Positions 23,539 to 33,334 of a stretch of DNA of 64,000 bases are shown in pieces; position 1 is the stretch's first letter, and each line of letters begins with the position of its first letter. The DNA is from Isoetes taiwanensis (taxonomy: Eukaryota; Streptophyta; Lycopodiopsida; Isoetales; Isoetaceae), in the NCBI GenBank assembly GCA_021234155.1, contig JAJEKV010000035.1:7873891-7937890 (forward strand), written 5' to 3'. Made by a program: the position numbers and the translations under genes. Under the pieces are notes generated by a model. It was given only the letters and a program-made list of their open reading frames with translations, was not told the DNA's origin and searched no databases.

Positions 23539-24324
23539 TCATCCCAATGGTGTCAAGAGGTCCCGCCAAAAAGCACTCATAAACTTGGAATCTCTATCAG
23601 ATATTATCTCCCGAGGCATGCCATCGAGCCTAAAAATCTCCTTCACAAATAGCTTGGCAGTATCTAATGCTGTGTCGGTAGTTCTACAAGGCACAAAATG
23701 TGCCATCTTAGATAATTTGTCTACTATGACCATCAATGCATCCTTGCCTCCAAGAGTCTTGGGAAGTCCTGTGATAAAATTCATACTTACCACTTCCCAC
23801 TTTGATTCGCACCGCTAGAGGTTCCAAGGCTCCTGAATTTAAGCTGCCCGCTTTGGTTTGTTGGCACAACCGGCACTTTCATGAATATATCTTGCTATCC
23901 GCTTCTTCATTCCTCGGCCGTAAGTAGCTACTTCAATCTTGAAGTAGGTCTTCATAAAACCTGCATGCCCTGCTATTGGGCTGTTGTGTGTGTCATGAAG
24001 AATTAGCTTCCTTATACCTGACGATTCGGGCACACACAACTTATGTTTATGGTACAACAAGTTGCCTTCCTTCTTATAATGCTTGAAGGCTTCTCGTTCC
24101 TTATCTGTTCTAGCCTCCCTAGAGAGGCTTTCCCATACCTCCTTGAAATCACCATCAGATGGTAATGTCTCCTCAATTTTCTTGCCATACCCACTCGAAA
24201 GAGTTGATATAGCATTACAATGAGTTCTAATCTCAAGAGGTCTTCTAGAAAGAGCATCGGCGACCACATTCAACTTACCTGGCTTATAAGCAATCTCAAA
24301 ATCATACTCTTCTAGGAATTCCAT
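23539..24324 (-). pseudogene. RNase H end and integrase zinc-finger/core, decayed
   Basis: The frame 24324-23839 contains YKPGKLNVVADALSRR (RNase H end) and HDTHNSPIAGHAGFMKT (start of the integrase HHCC finger), with the CC pair weakened (CANKPK). A second frame, 23793-23539, holds the integrase core (ALMVIVDKLSKMAHFVPCRT, FRLDGMPREIISDRDSKF). The pieces are out of frame with each other and with the C-terminal domain. Confidence 0.8.
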
Positions 24325-25784
24325 CCACCTCCTTTGCCTTAGATTAAGGAGTGGTTGGGTAAAGATGTATTGGAGGCTCGGTGATCAAAGATCTAACTGA
24401 AACTTCCTCCCAAGCAAATAATGCCTCCAAATACTAAGAGCTCGACAATAGCTAGAAGTTCGATCATGGGTTGGATAGCCGCTTTCGGTGTCGTTCAACT
24501 TCTTGGAATCATAAGCTATTACTCTTCCTTCTTGCATAAGGACTCCACACATTTGCTATCTTACTTGCATCTGTTGCTACTATCTTGTCCTTGTCCGGAT
24601 AACGGCGTAAACTAGCACCGGTGTCTTTGTTAAGGCCTCCTTAAGCTTTTCAAATGAAGCTTGGACATTTTCTAACCAATGTGTTCTCCAATCTTTCACC
24701 TTAACACTCTTAATGAGGTCCGTCAAAGGGGATGCCCACTTAGCGAAGTCCTTCACTTAACTTTCTCAGAATAACCGCTGCACCTAGAAAGCTTCTTACC
24801 GCCACATTCTTTGAGCTGGCCAATCTACTATCGCTTCGATCTTTGCGTGGGTCGGTGGAGATCCCTTCCGCCGATATGACATGGCCCAAGTACTCCACTC
24901 TTCCAGTAGCAAAGTGGCATTTGGAGAGCTTTCCATACAAACGATGCCGTCTCAACTTTTCTAACACCCTTCTCAAATGCTGACTATGATCTTCAATGGA
25001 CTTGCTGTAGACTAGAATGTCGTCGAAGAAGACAATGACAAACTCATCTAGAAAAATCCCTCAAGACGCCGCTCATGAGGCGCATAAAAGTTGCTGGAGC
25101 ATTCGACAATCCAAAGGGCATTATCGTAAACTCAAAGTGGCCATACCGCGCCAAGGCGGTCTTATGGATATCTTCTTCCTTTATCCTTATTTGGTGGTAT
25201 CCCCGACCTTAAGTCAATTTTAGAGAATACCTTTGCTCCTTGGAGCTGGTCCATCAAATCATCGCCTTGGCAATGCATACTTGTTCTTTATCGCCCCCGC
25301 TTGTTGAGCTGGCGATAGTCTATGCACATTCTTAAATCGCCATCTTTCTTCTTCACGAAGAGTATGGGTGCTCCAAAAGGAGACACACTTGCTCTAATAA
25401 AACCGAAGCTCAAGCAATTCACGGAGTTGCTTCTTGAGCTCAATCAACTCCGGTGTGCTCATCCCAGACGGTGCCTTGCTGGTAGGCTTAGCATCCGGTG
25501 CTAATGTGATCTCACACTCCACACCCCTATAAGATGGTAGCTGCCGGATTTCATCCGAAATACATCCTTGAATTCGAAATAAGCCTTGCTGCGGCTTGGG
25601 CAATCGCTTCCTTTTTTTGGTCGTTTCCATCCCGTTTATTGGGCTCAATTGCCTCTAATCTCAAAATGTAATCCACCTTATTTCTTTCTATACTTTTCCT
25701 TAGCTGCTTCAAAGAAATACACTGCACAGAAGAAGCTGTCTTCTTACCTCTCACTATGAATTTGGTGTCGTCTGGTGCTGTCAT
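24325..25784 (-). pseudogene. Reverse transcriptase, decayed
   Basis: RT pieces occur in several frames: [18 protein letters not shown] (about 25400-25450), the catalytic VFFDDIL near 25010-25035, and [20 protein letters not shown] with SAEGISTDP (24976-24850). FFDD in place of YxDD is shared with the plus-strand fragments of this family. RNase H is largely unreadable between 24330 and 24740. Confidence 0.82.
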
Positions 25785-26272
25785 GGCGACTTCATTGCGA
25801 GTCGATTATGGCTTTCGCTGGATTTAGGAACTCCATTCCTACTATAAGGTCATACCTTCCAATTTCCATGACCTCTGCCCCCATCGGCCACTTACTTCCA
25901 CTAAGGTCTATGTCGAATGTAATCCTCTTCCCCTTAGTGTGCCGAATGGCCTTTTTTGCCATAGCAACCGGCCTTGGCTTAGACTTCAATACCTTTTGTT
26001 CTTCATTAGGCAGCCAACCTAGGAGAGGCGAAGTTGCGAGAGCTACCTGTGTCTATGAGGACTACATATGGGTTGCTATCTATGATTCCATCAGCCGCAA
26101 TGACTGTCGACTGATTTTCAATATCACCCGACTCAATATTTGCACAGATATGACACTCACCATCTATGAAGTCCTGGGCCTCATGTTGATCGTCGTCTTC
26201 ATCCACATACGCGGGCTGAATCCCAATCCATAAGCTCTGCCAAAGCTGCCTGCATGACGAATGGGCAATCAT
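25785..26272 (-). pseudogene. Aspartic protease region
   Basis: The frame 26272-26006 reads GECHICANIESGD and then VVLIDTGSSRNFASPRL, with the catalytic Asp-Thr-Gly intact. The following piece (25989-25792) contains MGAEVMEIGRYDLIVGMEF. The dispersed fragments elsewhere in this window have DTC instead, so this copy retains the ancestral active site. Confidence 0.82.
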
Positions 26273-27510
26273 GTGTTCGGTGCCCTGGCTGGAAGCACCT
26301 GAAACATAGCTTCTTCTCGATACACTCCTGTCTCTTCTCTTTCGTCAGGCTGTCTAGGATACGCTTTAACACGCTGCCCCCTGATGCATTCCCGGCCATG
26401 CTTTTACGGTCCCCAAAGTTCTTACCCCGAAGCTCTTTCCTTGTTGCCGGCCTCCTCGATGGTGTAGGCGGGCGGTTGCTTACTCCGGTCACGCCATTGC
26501 CTTACCTTTGAAGGTTGACTGTTTCTCCCCTGGCGTTGCTGGAGCTTCTTCCAAACTTATGGCTTTATCCTCAGCTTCTGCCACTGATTTTGGATTGATT
26601 GCTCGGACTAGCCTCTTGATATTGCTGTTCAATCCCTCAATATAAGTTTCAACCACTTGCCTTTCCGATACTCCAGGAACATGGAGCCTAAGTCGCATGA
26701 ATTCCTCTGTATACTTTGCTACTGACAAGGTACCCCTCGGTTCAATCGTAGAACTGGCTTTGGGCCGCTTTCGTATGTGACCTAGGTACATAATGCCTGC
26801 GAAAGGCCTTGCTGAAGGTCTTGAATCTGCAACTGTTCCTTTTGAGCTTGTTGGACTTGGCGTAACCTTTCCACCAAATTCTAGCCGCTCCTATCAAGTT
26901 TGTTGTAGCAACCTTCCCTATATCCTTGTCCTTCATGCCATAAAAGTTGTCAAACTCCTCCATCTCATCAAGCCAGGCTTCTGCCTCCATACCTGACCTG
27001 TCCTTCCCTGAGAACTGACCCAACTTCCTAGTCTTCCACACATTGCTCATAGCACTGTCAACTTTCTTTTGATAGTCATCCGCCTTCCTTGCCCTAGCTC
27101 TTACCTGTGAAGTATCAGACTCACTTTCTGAGCTAGAACTGTCTTGGCTGTCTGAAGTGTCTGATGAACTGGAGCTAGGTGGTGTTGGACTTCTTCCGTT
27201 TCTCCTTTTCCTCTTCCCCGTCTCGGCATTTCCCCTCGATTGTCCCCGCCTCTCCTTGTGGACCTTCCTCGATGCCTTGCTGAGGTAGCGGTGGAGGTGG
27301 TGGTGGAGCAGGTGCATATTCTTGGGCATTCATCAATGGGGTGGCCCAGTGGATCAGCTGATGCATCCGGTTCCTCATCTGGACGAGCCTTGCGTTGATT
27401 GCTTCCGGCGTCATTTCGTCGTTGTTGTCATCTTGATCACGTCCAAATAGGTTTCTGGGTACCCACTGGTGATGTCGGCCTTGACCCTGAGAACCTGAGC
27501 GTGTGTTCCT
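26199..27510 (-). pseudogene. Gag, with capsid-like domain and zinc knuckle, frameshifted
   Basis: Reading starts near 27510 (NTRSGSQGQGRHHQWV, after a possible TTGTAG splice acceptor) and passes through MTPEAINARLVQMRNRM (27414) and a poly-Pro patch. A Ser-rich tract follows, then WLDEMEEFDNFYGM, AARIWWKGYAK and FRRHYVP, the retrotransposon gag (PF03732-type) core. It shifts frame to LSVAKYTEEFMRLRLHVPG with RQVVETYIEGLNSNIKRLVR, and to the zinc knuckle CFRCFQPGHRTHDC (~26300). Three frames are used, so at least two shifts disrupt it. Confidence 0.82.
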
Positions 27511-27736
27511 TGCTACAAGGATTAATCATCAATGCTTGTTATTAAGTTACACAGTATTCATTTTTGCTTACAATTAAATTGATGTTAGGTACAAAAGAAT
27601 TCATATGAAAATTCCACTTACAAGTCAAGATCATGGTAGACATTAATTAGTATATAGAAATACATTTCATGAATTACATGATAATATCGGAGAGAGTTAC
27701 AATACACTTTAATTAATTAACAAAACAAGTCTTTCA
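27511..27736 (-). other. Spacer between the unknown gene and gag
   Basis: AT-rich sequence without coding capacity; it could be an intron or an untranslated spacer. Confidence 0.45.
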
Positions 27737-29230
27737 TCAACGATGTCGCTTCATAGACTTGAAGAAGTTCTTGACGTTCTTCAATCCTATGCCCTTGCCG
27801 ACGTTCTGTAGGATTCTTGCCGCCGATCCTCCTTCCAATGCTCTTGCCATCTGTGGTGCCGGAAGTTCTGGTGCAGTTGCCGCTGAGGTGGCCCCTTGCG
27901 AAGTCGAGAGCATGAAGTGCTACTGATCTCTTGAAGAGGATAACATGGTCTACTCCATAATCAATCTTAGCATGCTGACCAAACCCTGACAGTGCGATAA
28001 GGAGCGCGACGGATTCTTCCCCTCTTGGGCTGAACTCCTTGTGAAGAACTACCATCTGCCCCTGGCTAAGGAACCTGAGTGACTTATCCCTGCCTCCCGC
28101 CGCGGTTCCCGTACCCTTCCTCTGAGCAGCTTCGCCGAAAACATCTAATGCGATGAGATCCTCATGGTCCCTCCACATTGTTGCTGCGTTCTCCAGATTG
28201 ATGCTGCCAGATGCTTCCCGCATGCTCCTAGAGCGCACTGGTCGGCTTGAGCTTGGGCCTTTCCCCGGCTTGTACAACCTGCTTTGGATCTCTTGGAATT
28301 CCTCCTCTGGAATGATGGGTTGCTGTTGCTGGTACATCTGCCTTATTTGTTGGTAGGCTTGAATGTCTGACATGGTTGTCCCGGCATAGGAATGTCGCTC
28401 TGCTACCTCCCTTGGAATTTCTTGATAATCATAGTCGATGAAGTCACTGCCCTGCTCCTTTGCCATTAGGCTTAGGAGTTCATCGGTCCTGAGGCCTTCT
28501 TCTTGACAATAGGGAAGGTTGAGGATGTCGTTGGCAAATATGTACTCCTCGCCGTCGATGATCACCGGAGTGAGGGCCGTGATACCCCTCGGCGGCTCGA
28601 AGTCTCGCCTTAGTACCTCCTGTTGCCGAGCCAAACGCCTCTCCATCCTTCTTGCCTCCCTCATCTCCCAACTTGGGTTCTCTTCCTCTTCCTCTTCATA
28701 ATCCCTTTCGATCCGCAAAACGGGTGTTTCTAATGTGGAGCCGTGAGTATTCAGTACTCTCATGATCTCGATCTCGTGAATGCCTATCCTGTTTGTCCAA
28801 GTGTCGAGAGAGGTGCCAAATCCAAAGGTTGAATTGACGGCTCCCCTGGTTGGTTAACTGCCCTGTACTGCATGAACAAAGCTAAGGCTGCTTGGTTTGA
28901 GACGTACCTATGCCTATGATGTTTACAGGTCATGTAGTCTGGCATGTTTCTTGTTCTATCCCATAATTTATTCTTGATCCTAGATCCCCCTCCTATGGCT
29001 TGGGACAGAGAGTCTAGAGATACCCATTTCCCTCCCCTAGGTGGCAAACTAACTTCCCAGGGTAAGACCTGCTGATCATACTGGCAAATAATGTCGGTGT
29101 AGTAGGGAGTTCTAGTCAAGGTGGCATGAAGGTCAAAGAGATGATCGAAGACATGGAAGGCTTGCTCAGCAGGGAATTCACGGATGTGATTGGCCTCATT
29201 GTACCATCTGACAAAGCTTGATGGCGCCAT
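27737..29230 (-). CDS. Unrecognised ~500-residue protein encoded by the element (two frame breaks)
   Basis: The start ATG at 29230 opens MAPSSFVRWYNEANHIREF, a compact aromatic-rich N-terminal region (to ~28815). Reading continues in a second frame (TNRIGIHEIEIMRVLNTHG) through a Glu-rich patch (DYEEEEEENPSWE), an Arg/Gln helix (MERRLARQQEVLRRDF) and PVIIDGEEYIFANDILNLP. A Ser/Arg linker and GQMVVLHKEFSPRGEESVAL follow. Near 27900 it is better read in a third frame ending in a basic helix (GIGLKNVKNFFKSMKRHR) at the stop 27737-27739. I do not recognise the family. It lies between the H3-like gene and gag, and a TATA-like box lies ~110 bp upstream. It could be a gag-associated or chromatin-related accessory protein; that is a guess. 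Confidence 0.6.
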
Positions 29231-30001
29231 GGAGCTGTAAGGAGTATGAAAAATGGCTAAAGAGAATAAGCAAGGAGCTAAGAAATCGCCAAGAGGGTTG
29301 GGAGTAGTTTTTATGGAAAGAAAATGACAAATGAGGCCCCCTTTTTATAGACTAGGCTTGCTTCGGGTTCCGTGCACAAGGGTTCCCTATGGGAAAGACT
29401 TCCAATCTATGGCCATGGTTGTCCAAATGAGCTACCATGAAGTGCAATTTCAAGAAACACTACCTGGCAGTTTGTTGGGTCAAAATTGGTCAATTTGGGC
29501 AAAATTGGGCGAAACCGGATGGCTATGCGTATTTGGGTCTTCCGTGAAGGGCGGAGAGGCCATTCTCGCACAGCCTTCCGATTTCGGCTGTTTGGGACTT
29601 CTATCAAGAGTTTTGGAAAATTTGAAGGTCCTAGCATACCTATTTGGAATTTTCTAACCTAATTTGGATCTTTCCCTGGGCTAATTGGGCAAAATTTGGT
29701 CTGACATGGCGAAACCGGTTGGCTATGCAAATTTGGGCCTTCCGTGAGGGGCGGAAAGGCCATTTTCGCACAGCCTTCCGATTTCGGCTGTTCTGGCCAA
29801 AATTTAACTGATTTGCCTATAGCACCTTTACTAAATTACCCTATTTGGATGCTTACAGTCATGATGGCTACAACTAAACTAAAATTTGAGCAACTTAAAC
29901 ACATCTTTATACAAAAATTGAAGTCATTTTACAACAAAATTTTATATTTATAGGGGGAAAAAACTTTATCAATTACATTAATTTACACAAAAACTTCATC
30001 C
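29231..30001 (-). repeat. Intergenic spacer with a diverged ~200-bp tandem duplication
   Basis: Two diverged copies at about 29465-29600 and 29680-29800 share gcacagccttccgatttcgg, ggcgaaaccgg and tgggc(c/t)ttccgtgagggg-type words. No coding is seen. The spacer may contain the terminator of the H3-like gene and the promoter of the next gene. Confidence 0.6.
29335..29351 (-). promoter_or_regulatory. TATA-like box upstream of the unknown gene
   Basis: On the minus strand this reads GTCTATAAAAAGGGGGC, a canonical TATA context about 105-120 bp before the ATG at 29230. It suggests, but does not prove, a private promoter. Confidence 0.45.
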
Positions 30002-31133
30002 TCAAGGGCGTTCCTTGCGGATGCGACGCGCCAGGTGTATGTCCTTGGGCATCAGGGTCACCCTCTTCACATGGATTGCGCAGAGGTTTCCCTCTTCGAA
30101 CAACTGGGTGAGCTCGGCCTCGCAGCTACCTGCAACACCCTAGTTGTTAGCGACGTCACCCTATAGTCGGTGACGAATTGTTGCATGACCTCCCTCATGA
30201 GCCGCTCGAAGGGCGCCTTCCTAATCAGGAGATTAGTGCACTGTTGGAAGTGCTTAATCTCCCGAGAAACTCGGGCGTGCGGGGAGTTAGGCCCATGGTG
30301 GACCTTCTTTGGCTTCTCGGGTCGTGGCGGCGGCGGCTTGGGCTGATTCTTTGCTGGTCGGCCCCCCTCCACGTGGCGTTGGACGTTCTGGCAGCAATAC
30401 CAGTCGTTATACCTTGTCCATTGACGAAGGTATTGTTGGTGAGGCGGCGTCTGAAGAGTCGGTCCTCCTTCAAAGCGAACGATCGCTCACCCGCCTTCTG
30501 CTTCTTGATCACCTTAGGTGGCTCGGGCCACTTTGGATAAGGTGGTCTTGCGTCGGGGTTTGAAGTTTCCCCGACGGCTTCGGCGTCCTCCTCCTGCTCT
30601 TCCTCTCCGTCTCCTCCTTCTTCTTCTTCCACTTCCTCTTCCTCGCGTCTTGGAGGCTCCTCGATCACCACGGTCCCTCGGGGCCGATCGTTCCTCCTCT
30701 TTGTTCGTCTCTCCCTCTGCCTCAGCTCCCGTTCTCTCTCCCTCTTCTTCCTAGCGGCCCTCTCATCAGGCCACTCTGCAAATTTCTCCTTGCCCTTCTT
30801 CTTTGGTGCTGAAGGGCCCGCCTCCTGGGTCTGGTGCTGGGGCTGCTCTTCCACATGTTCTTCCACCTGCTCTTCCACCTCGGTGTCCGAAGGCCCAAAG
30901 TGACGGGACTCCCCGGTTCTCTGGGTGCCTGCTGACGAAGAGCTACTGCTAGGTGCCTCCTCCTCAGCGTCATGGTAGGTTTCGTCGCTGCTGCTGGAGG
31001 GAAGCTCCTCTTCCCCTGGCTTAGGTCGAAGGTGCTCAGGGATCTTCTTCACATGGCGACCTGCTGCTAAGTGCGCCATCGAGAGTGTAGGTCGCTCGCC
31101 TGCCTTCCTGGCTGTCTGCTTCGTGCGTGCCAT
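30002..31133 (-). CDS. Histone H3-like protein with extended charged tail, retrotransposon-encoded (two frame breaks)
   Basis: The frame from ATG 31133 begins [18 protein letters not shown]: after Met, the first nine residues are identical to histone H3 (R2, T3, K4, R8, K9 kept; S10 replaced by Ala). A ~250-residue insertion follows. It has Ser-rich and acidic patches, a basic Arg/Lys/Glu helix (about residues 112-150) and a Glu-rich block. After a frame change between about 30500 and 30373, the reading KKVHHGPN then [19 protein letters not shown] matches the H3 residues around K36/K37, the αN helix and the α1 helix. [16 protein letters not shown] continues into α2. A second break at 30121 leads to [20 protein letters not shown] and [10 protein letters not shown] (α2 end, loop 2, α3) and a stop at 30002-30004. 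Each break is consistent with one missing base. The gene is the first after the primer site. H3 assignment is strong; whether any protein is made is unknown. Confidence 0.88.
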
Positions 31134-31686
31134 ACTTAACGGTCTAGAGAACGGGTGACGTAAGGCTGATCAAGAGAGATAAGGTGGAGGAAAAGTTTGG
31201 AGGGAAAATGAGGTGGCAAGACATTTAAAGAGGAGGGTCCTTGGGAATATTCTCCTACCATTAATAGGCCTACTTATTAGCCCCCCTTATTAATTACACC
31301 ATAGTACCCTTATTATTAATATATGTTTAATTTCTAATACATATACTAAAATTCGTATTATACCCTTAGGATTTCAAATTTCCTAATAGTTTGAAGTATT
31401 AATTATGGATTTGCGCCATTTTTCACCCAGGTCTCCGATTGGCATGATTCTTCGACCCATTTTAGGTGAAATTTGATGCAGATGCATAATTTTCACTCCA
31501 ATTTTACTAGAAGATGAATTTGACTCATTCACTCCTTAACCTAATTTCGGACCCACTACCTAGGAGAAAAATTTTCCCCTATTTTTGAGGTTCGATGGTG
31601 GAAATTTTTATTTCACACCCCTATAGGCCTGTTAGACTACTTTCATGGTTATGGTCAGTGCTAGTTCTTGGTCAACCAAGAACATT
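31134..31686 (-). other. Leader between primer site and the H3-like gene
   Basis: About 550 bp of AT-rich sequence with no reading frame of note; presumably the 5' leader of the element RNA. Confidence 0.5.
31219..31232 (-). promoter_or_regulatory. TATA-like sequence upstream of the H3-like gene
   Basis: On the minus strand CTCTTTAAATGTC lies about 90 bp before the ATG at 31133. It is a weak TATA-type match, noted because the next gene has a similar arrangement. Confidence 0.3.
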
Positions 31687-31698
31687 GCTCTGATACCA
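31687..31698 (-). promoter_or_regulatory. Primer-binding site (tRNA-Met type)
   Basis: On the minus strand this reads TGGTATCAGAGC, the standard plant LTR-retrotransposon primer site complementary to the 3' end of initiator tRNA-Met. It lies one base inside the 5' LTR. It fixes the element's orientation. Confidence 0.93.
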
Positions 31699-31699
31699 T

Positions 31700-33334
31700 T
31701 GTGACACTCCCTGCTAAACATACGGCGCCCGGCCGTACACTCGGCAGGAAATCCCCCGTCCGGCTCAACAACCGCACAGGCCCTCCGTCTATCCCGCACT
31801 CTGGAACCTCCGTAGTGCGGGAAGGGGACACGAAGGTGTCTTGCGTGCCCTTCCCCTATGGGCTCCTATCACAGCGGAAGCATAAACACGTCAGAACTAG
31901 CAATACAATACAATATGCTACCTCGAGGGTAGCTCAACTGCACATCCATAGATGCAAAGAACATAATCATATACCATAAAACATGAGAGCTCCTACCCGT
32001 GGCTCTGACACATAGGGTAGTCGACTGACTAGATAGGCCTCAAGATAGAGCAGACCGAGTCATAACAATGGCGGGGCTGGCATAAGACAATAGCTAGGGT
32101 TGACCACTCCATCCGCCCCTCCTGTGCATACTTTGCAGATGGGCTAGATCAAGCTATGACACGACTCTAACCTTCCGGATACGCAATCCCATGGCATCAC
32201 CCATCGGGACTACTCCAGGTTGCATCTCCCCGTGGATGAGGTAGGAAGGGTTGCATCTCCCCCTTCCCGGGGTCTAGAGGCTCCACGGGGCTAGAGAGAA
32301 TCGTGGGCGACACACCCATCTGCACTGAACCCCCAAAACAAGAGCCAAGGCGACACTTGCAACTCTTGAGAGGCAGGGCACACCATTGCCTCGGGGAGGG
32401 TGTCGGACCCATGCTCGCCCACACGGTGACCCACCATAAGCCTAGCCCACTATGGGATCCCCGAAGGCCCGCTCGCCAAGGGGATCCACCCTCCATCTTG
32501 CCTCTAGCCCCGTTATGTGGTGCTGAGTCACATCATAGCCTCCATAGCCCGGTGGGTTCCTATGCACAGGCCGCAAATAATAGGAACTAACGGATCTACA
32601 CTAGGATCATACTACACATGGCCCTAGGTCTCTACCCCCCTTCCTAATACAAGAGGAGCAATCATGATCAACCAACATCACATACATCACATCATGATCA
32701 ATATCATATGAACATCTTAACCTAATCATACATATCTAACTAGCAGTTAGGGTTCCTTGATTAGGGTTCAAGATGTTCAACAAAGGTTCTAGGGTGGCTC
32801 TACTCTAGACACGAAATACTAACCCACCTGGAATGCTAACTTCCATATGAACTAACATGAACCCTACTCAACCTACCTCCTCCGGAAGCACTTCCTCCCA
32901 TGCCTGGCGTCTCCATGCTCCTTGACGTGGGTCGAAGGCTTGCTCCCTCTACGATCATACACACCCTCCAGGGGCTGCTGTTCCAGGCTAGACTATGATG
33001 AACGGTGCTCGAAACGGGGTTTCGGGTACGTGGATGAGAGTTCAGGTGCTAGGTCAGGAAAAAGGTCTAGGGTTAGGGTTAGAGCTAATATAGGTGTGGA
33101 TCCACATAGGATGTCATGTGGCACCACTAGGGTGAGGCCGTGTGGCGGTTGCCCCCAATAGGATGAGGCCACATGGAAATGGGCCTTATCCTAAGGTTAT
33201 CTAAGTTAAGTAATTAACTTAGATGTGCACCCCTTGCCACTTTCTAAGGCATACAAGGCTACCTAGGTAGACTTGTATGGTGACGGGTCCAGGAATATAC
33301 GTATTTATAGCGTATATTCCTCTGGAACGTCACA
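31700..33334 (-). repeat. 5' LTR (relative to the minus-strand element)
   Basis: It is 1635 bp with the same termini as 20227-21867 and highly similar throughout. It should contain the promoter for genomic RNA, running leftwards. The tract around 32230-32480 differs from the partner by many small indels. Confidence 0.92.

Noticed and set aside
30225-30372. Treating the C-terminal part of the 302-codon frame as the real protein end
   Set aside because: The overlapping frame there encodes the H3 fold, so the last ~50 residues of the first frame are most likely out-of-frame reading.
31104-31133. The ARTKQTARK match as chance
   Set aside because: Considered, but a chance match is not credible because the same gene ends in αN-α3 H3-fold motifs in the correct order.
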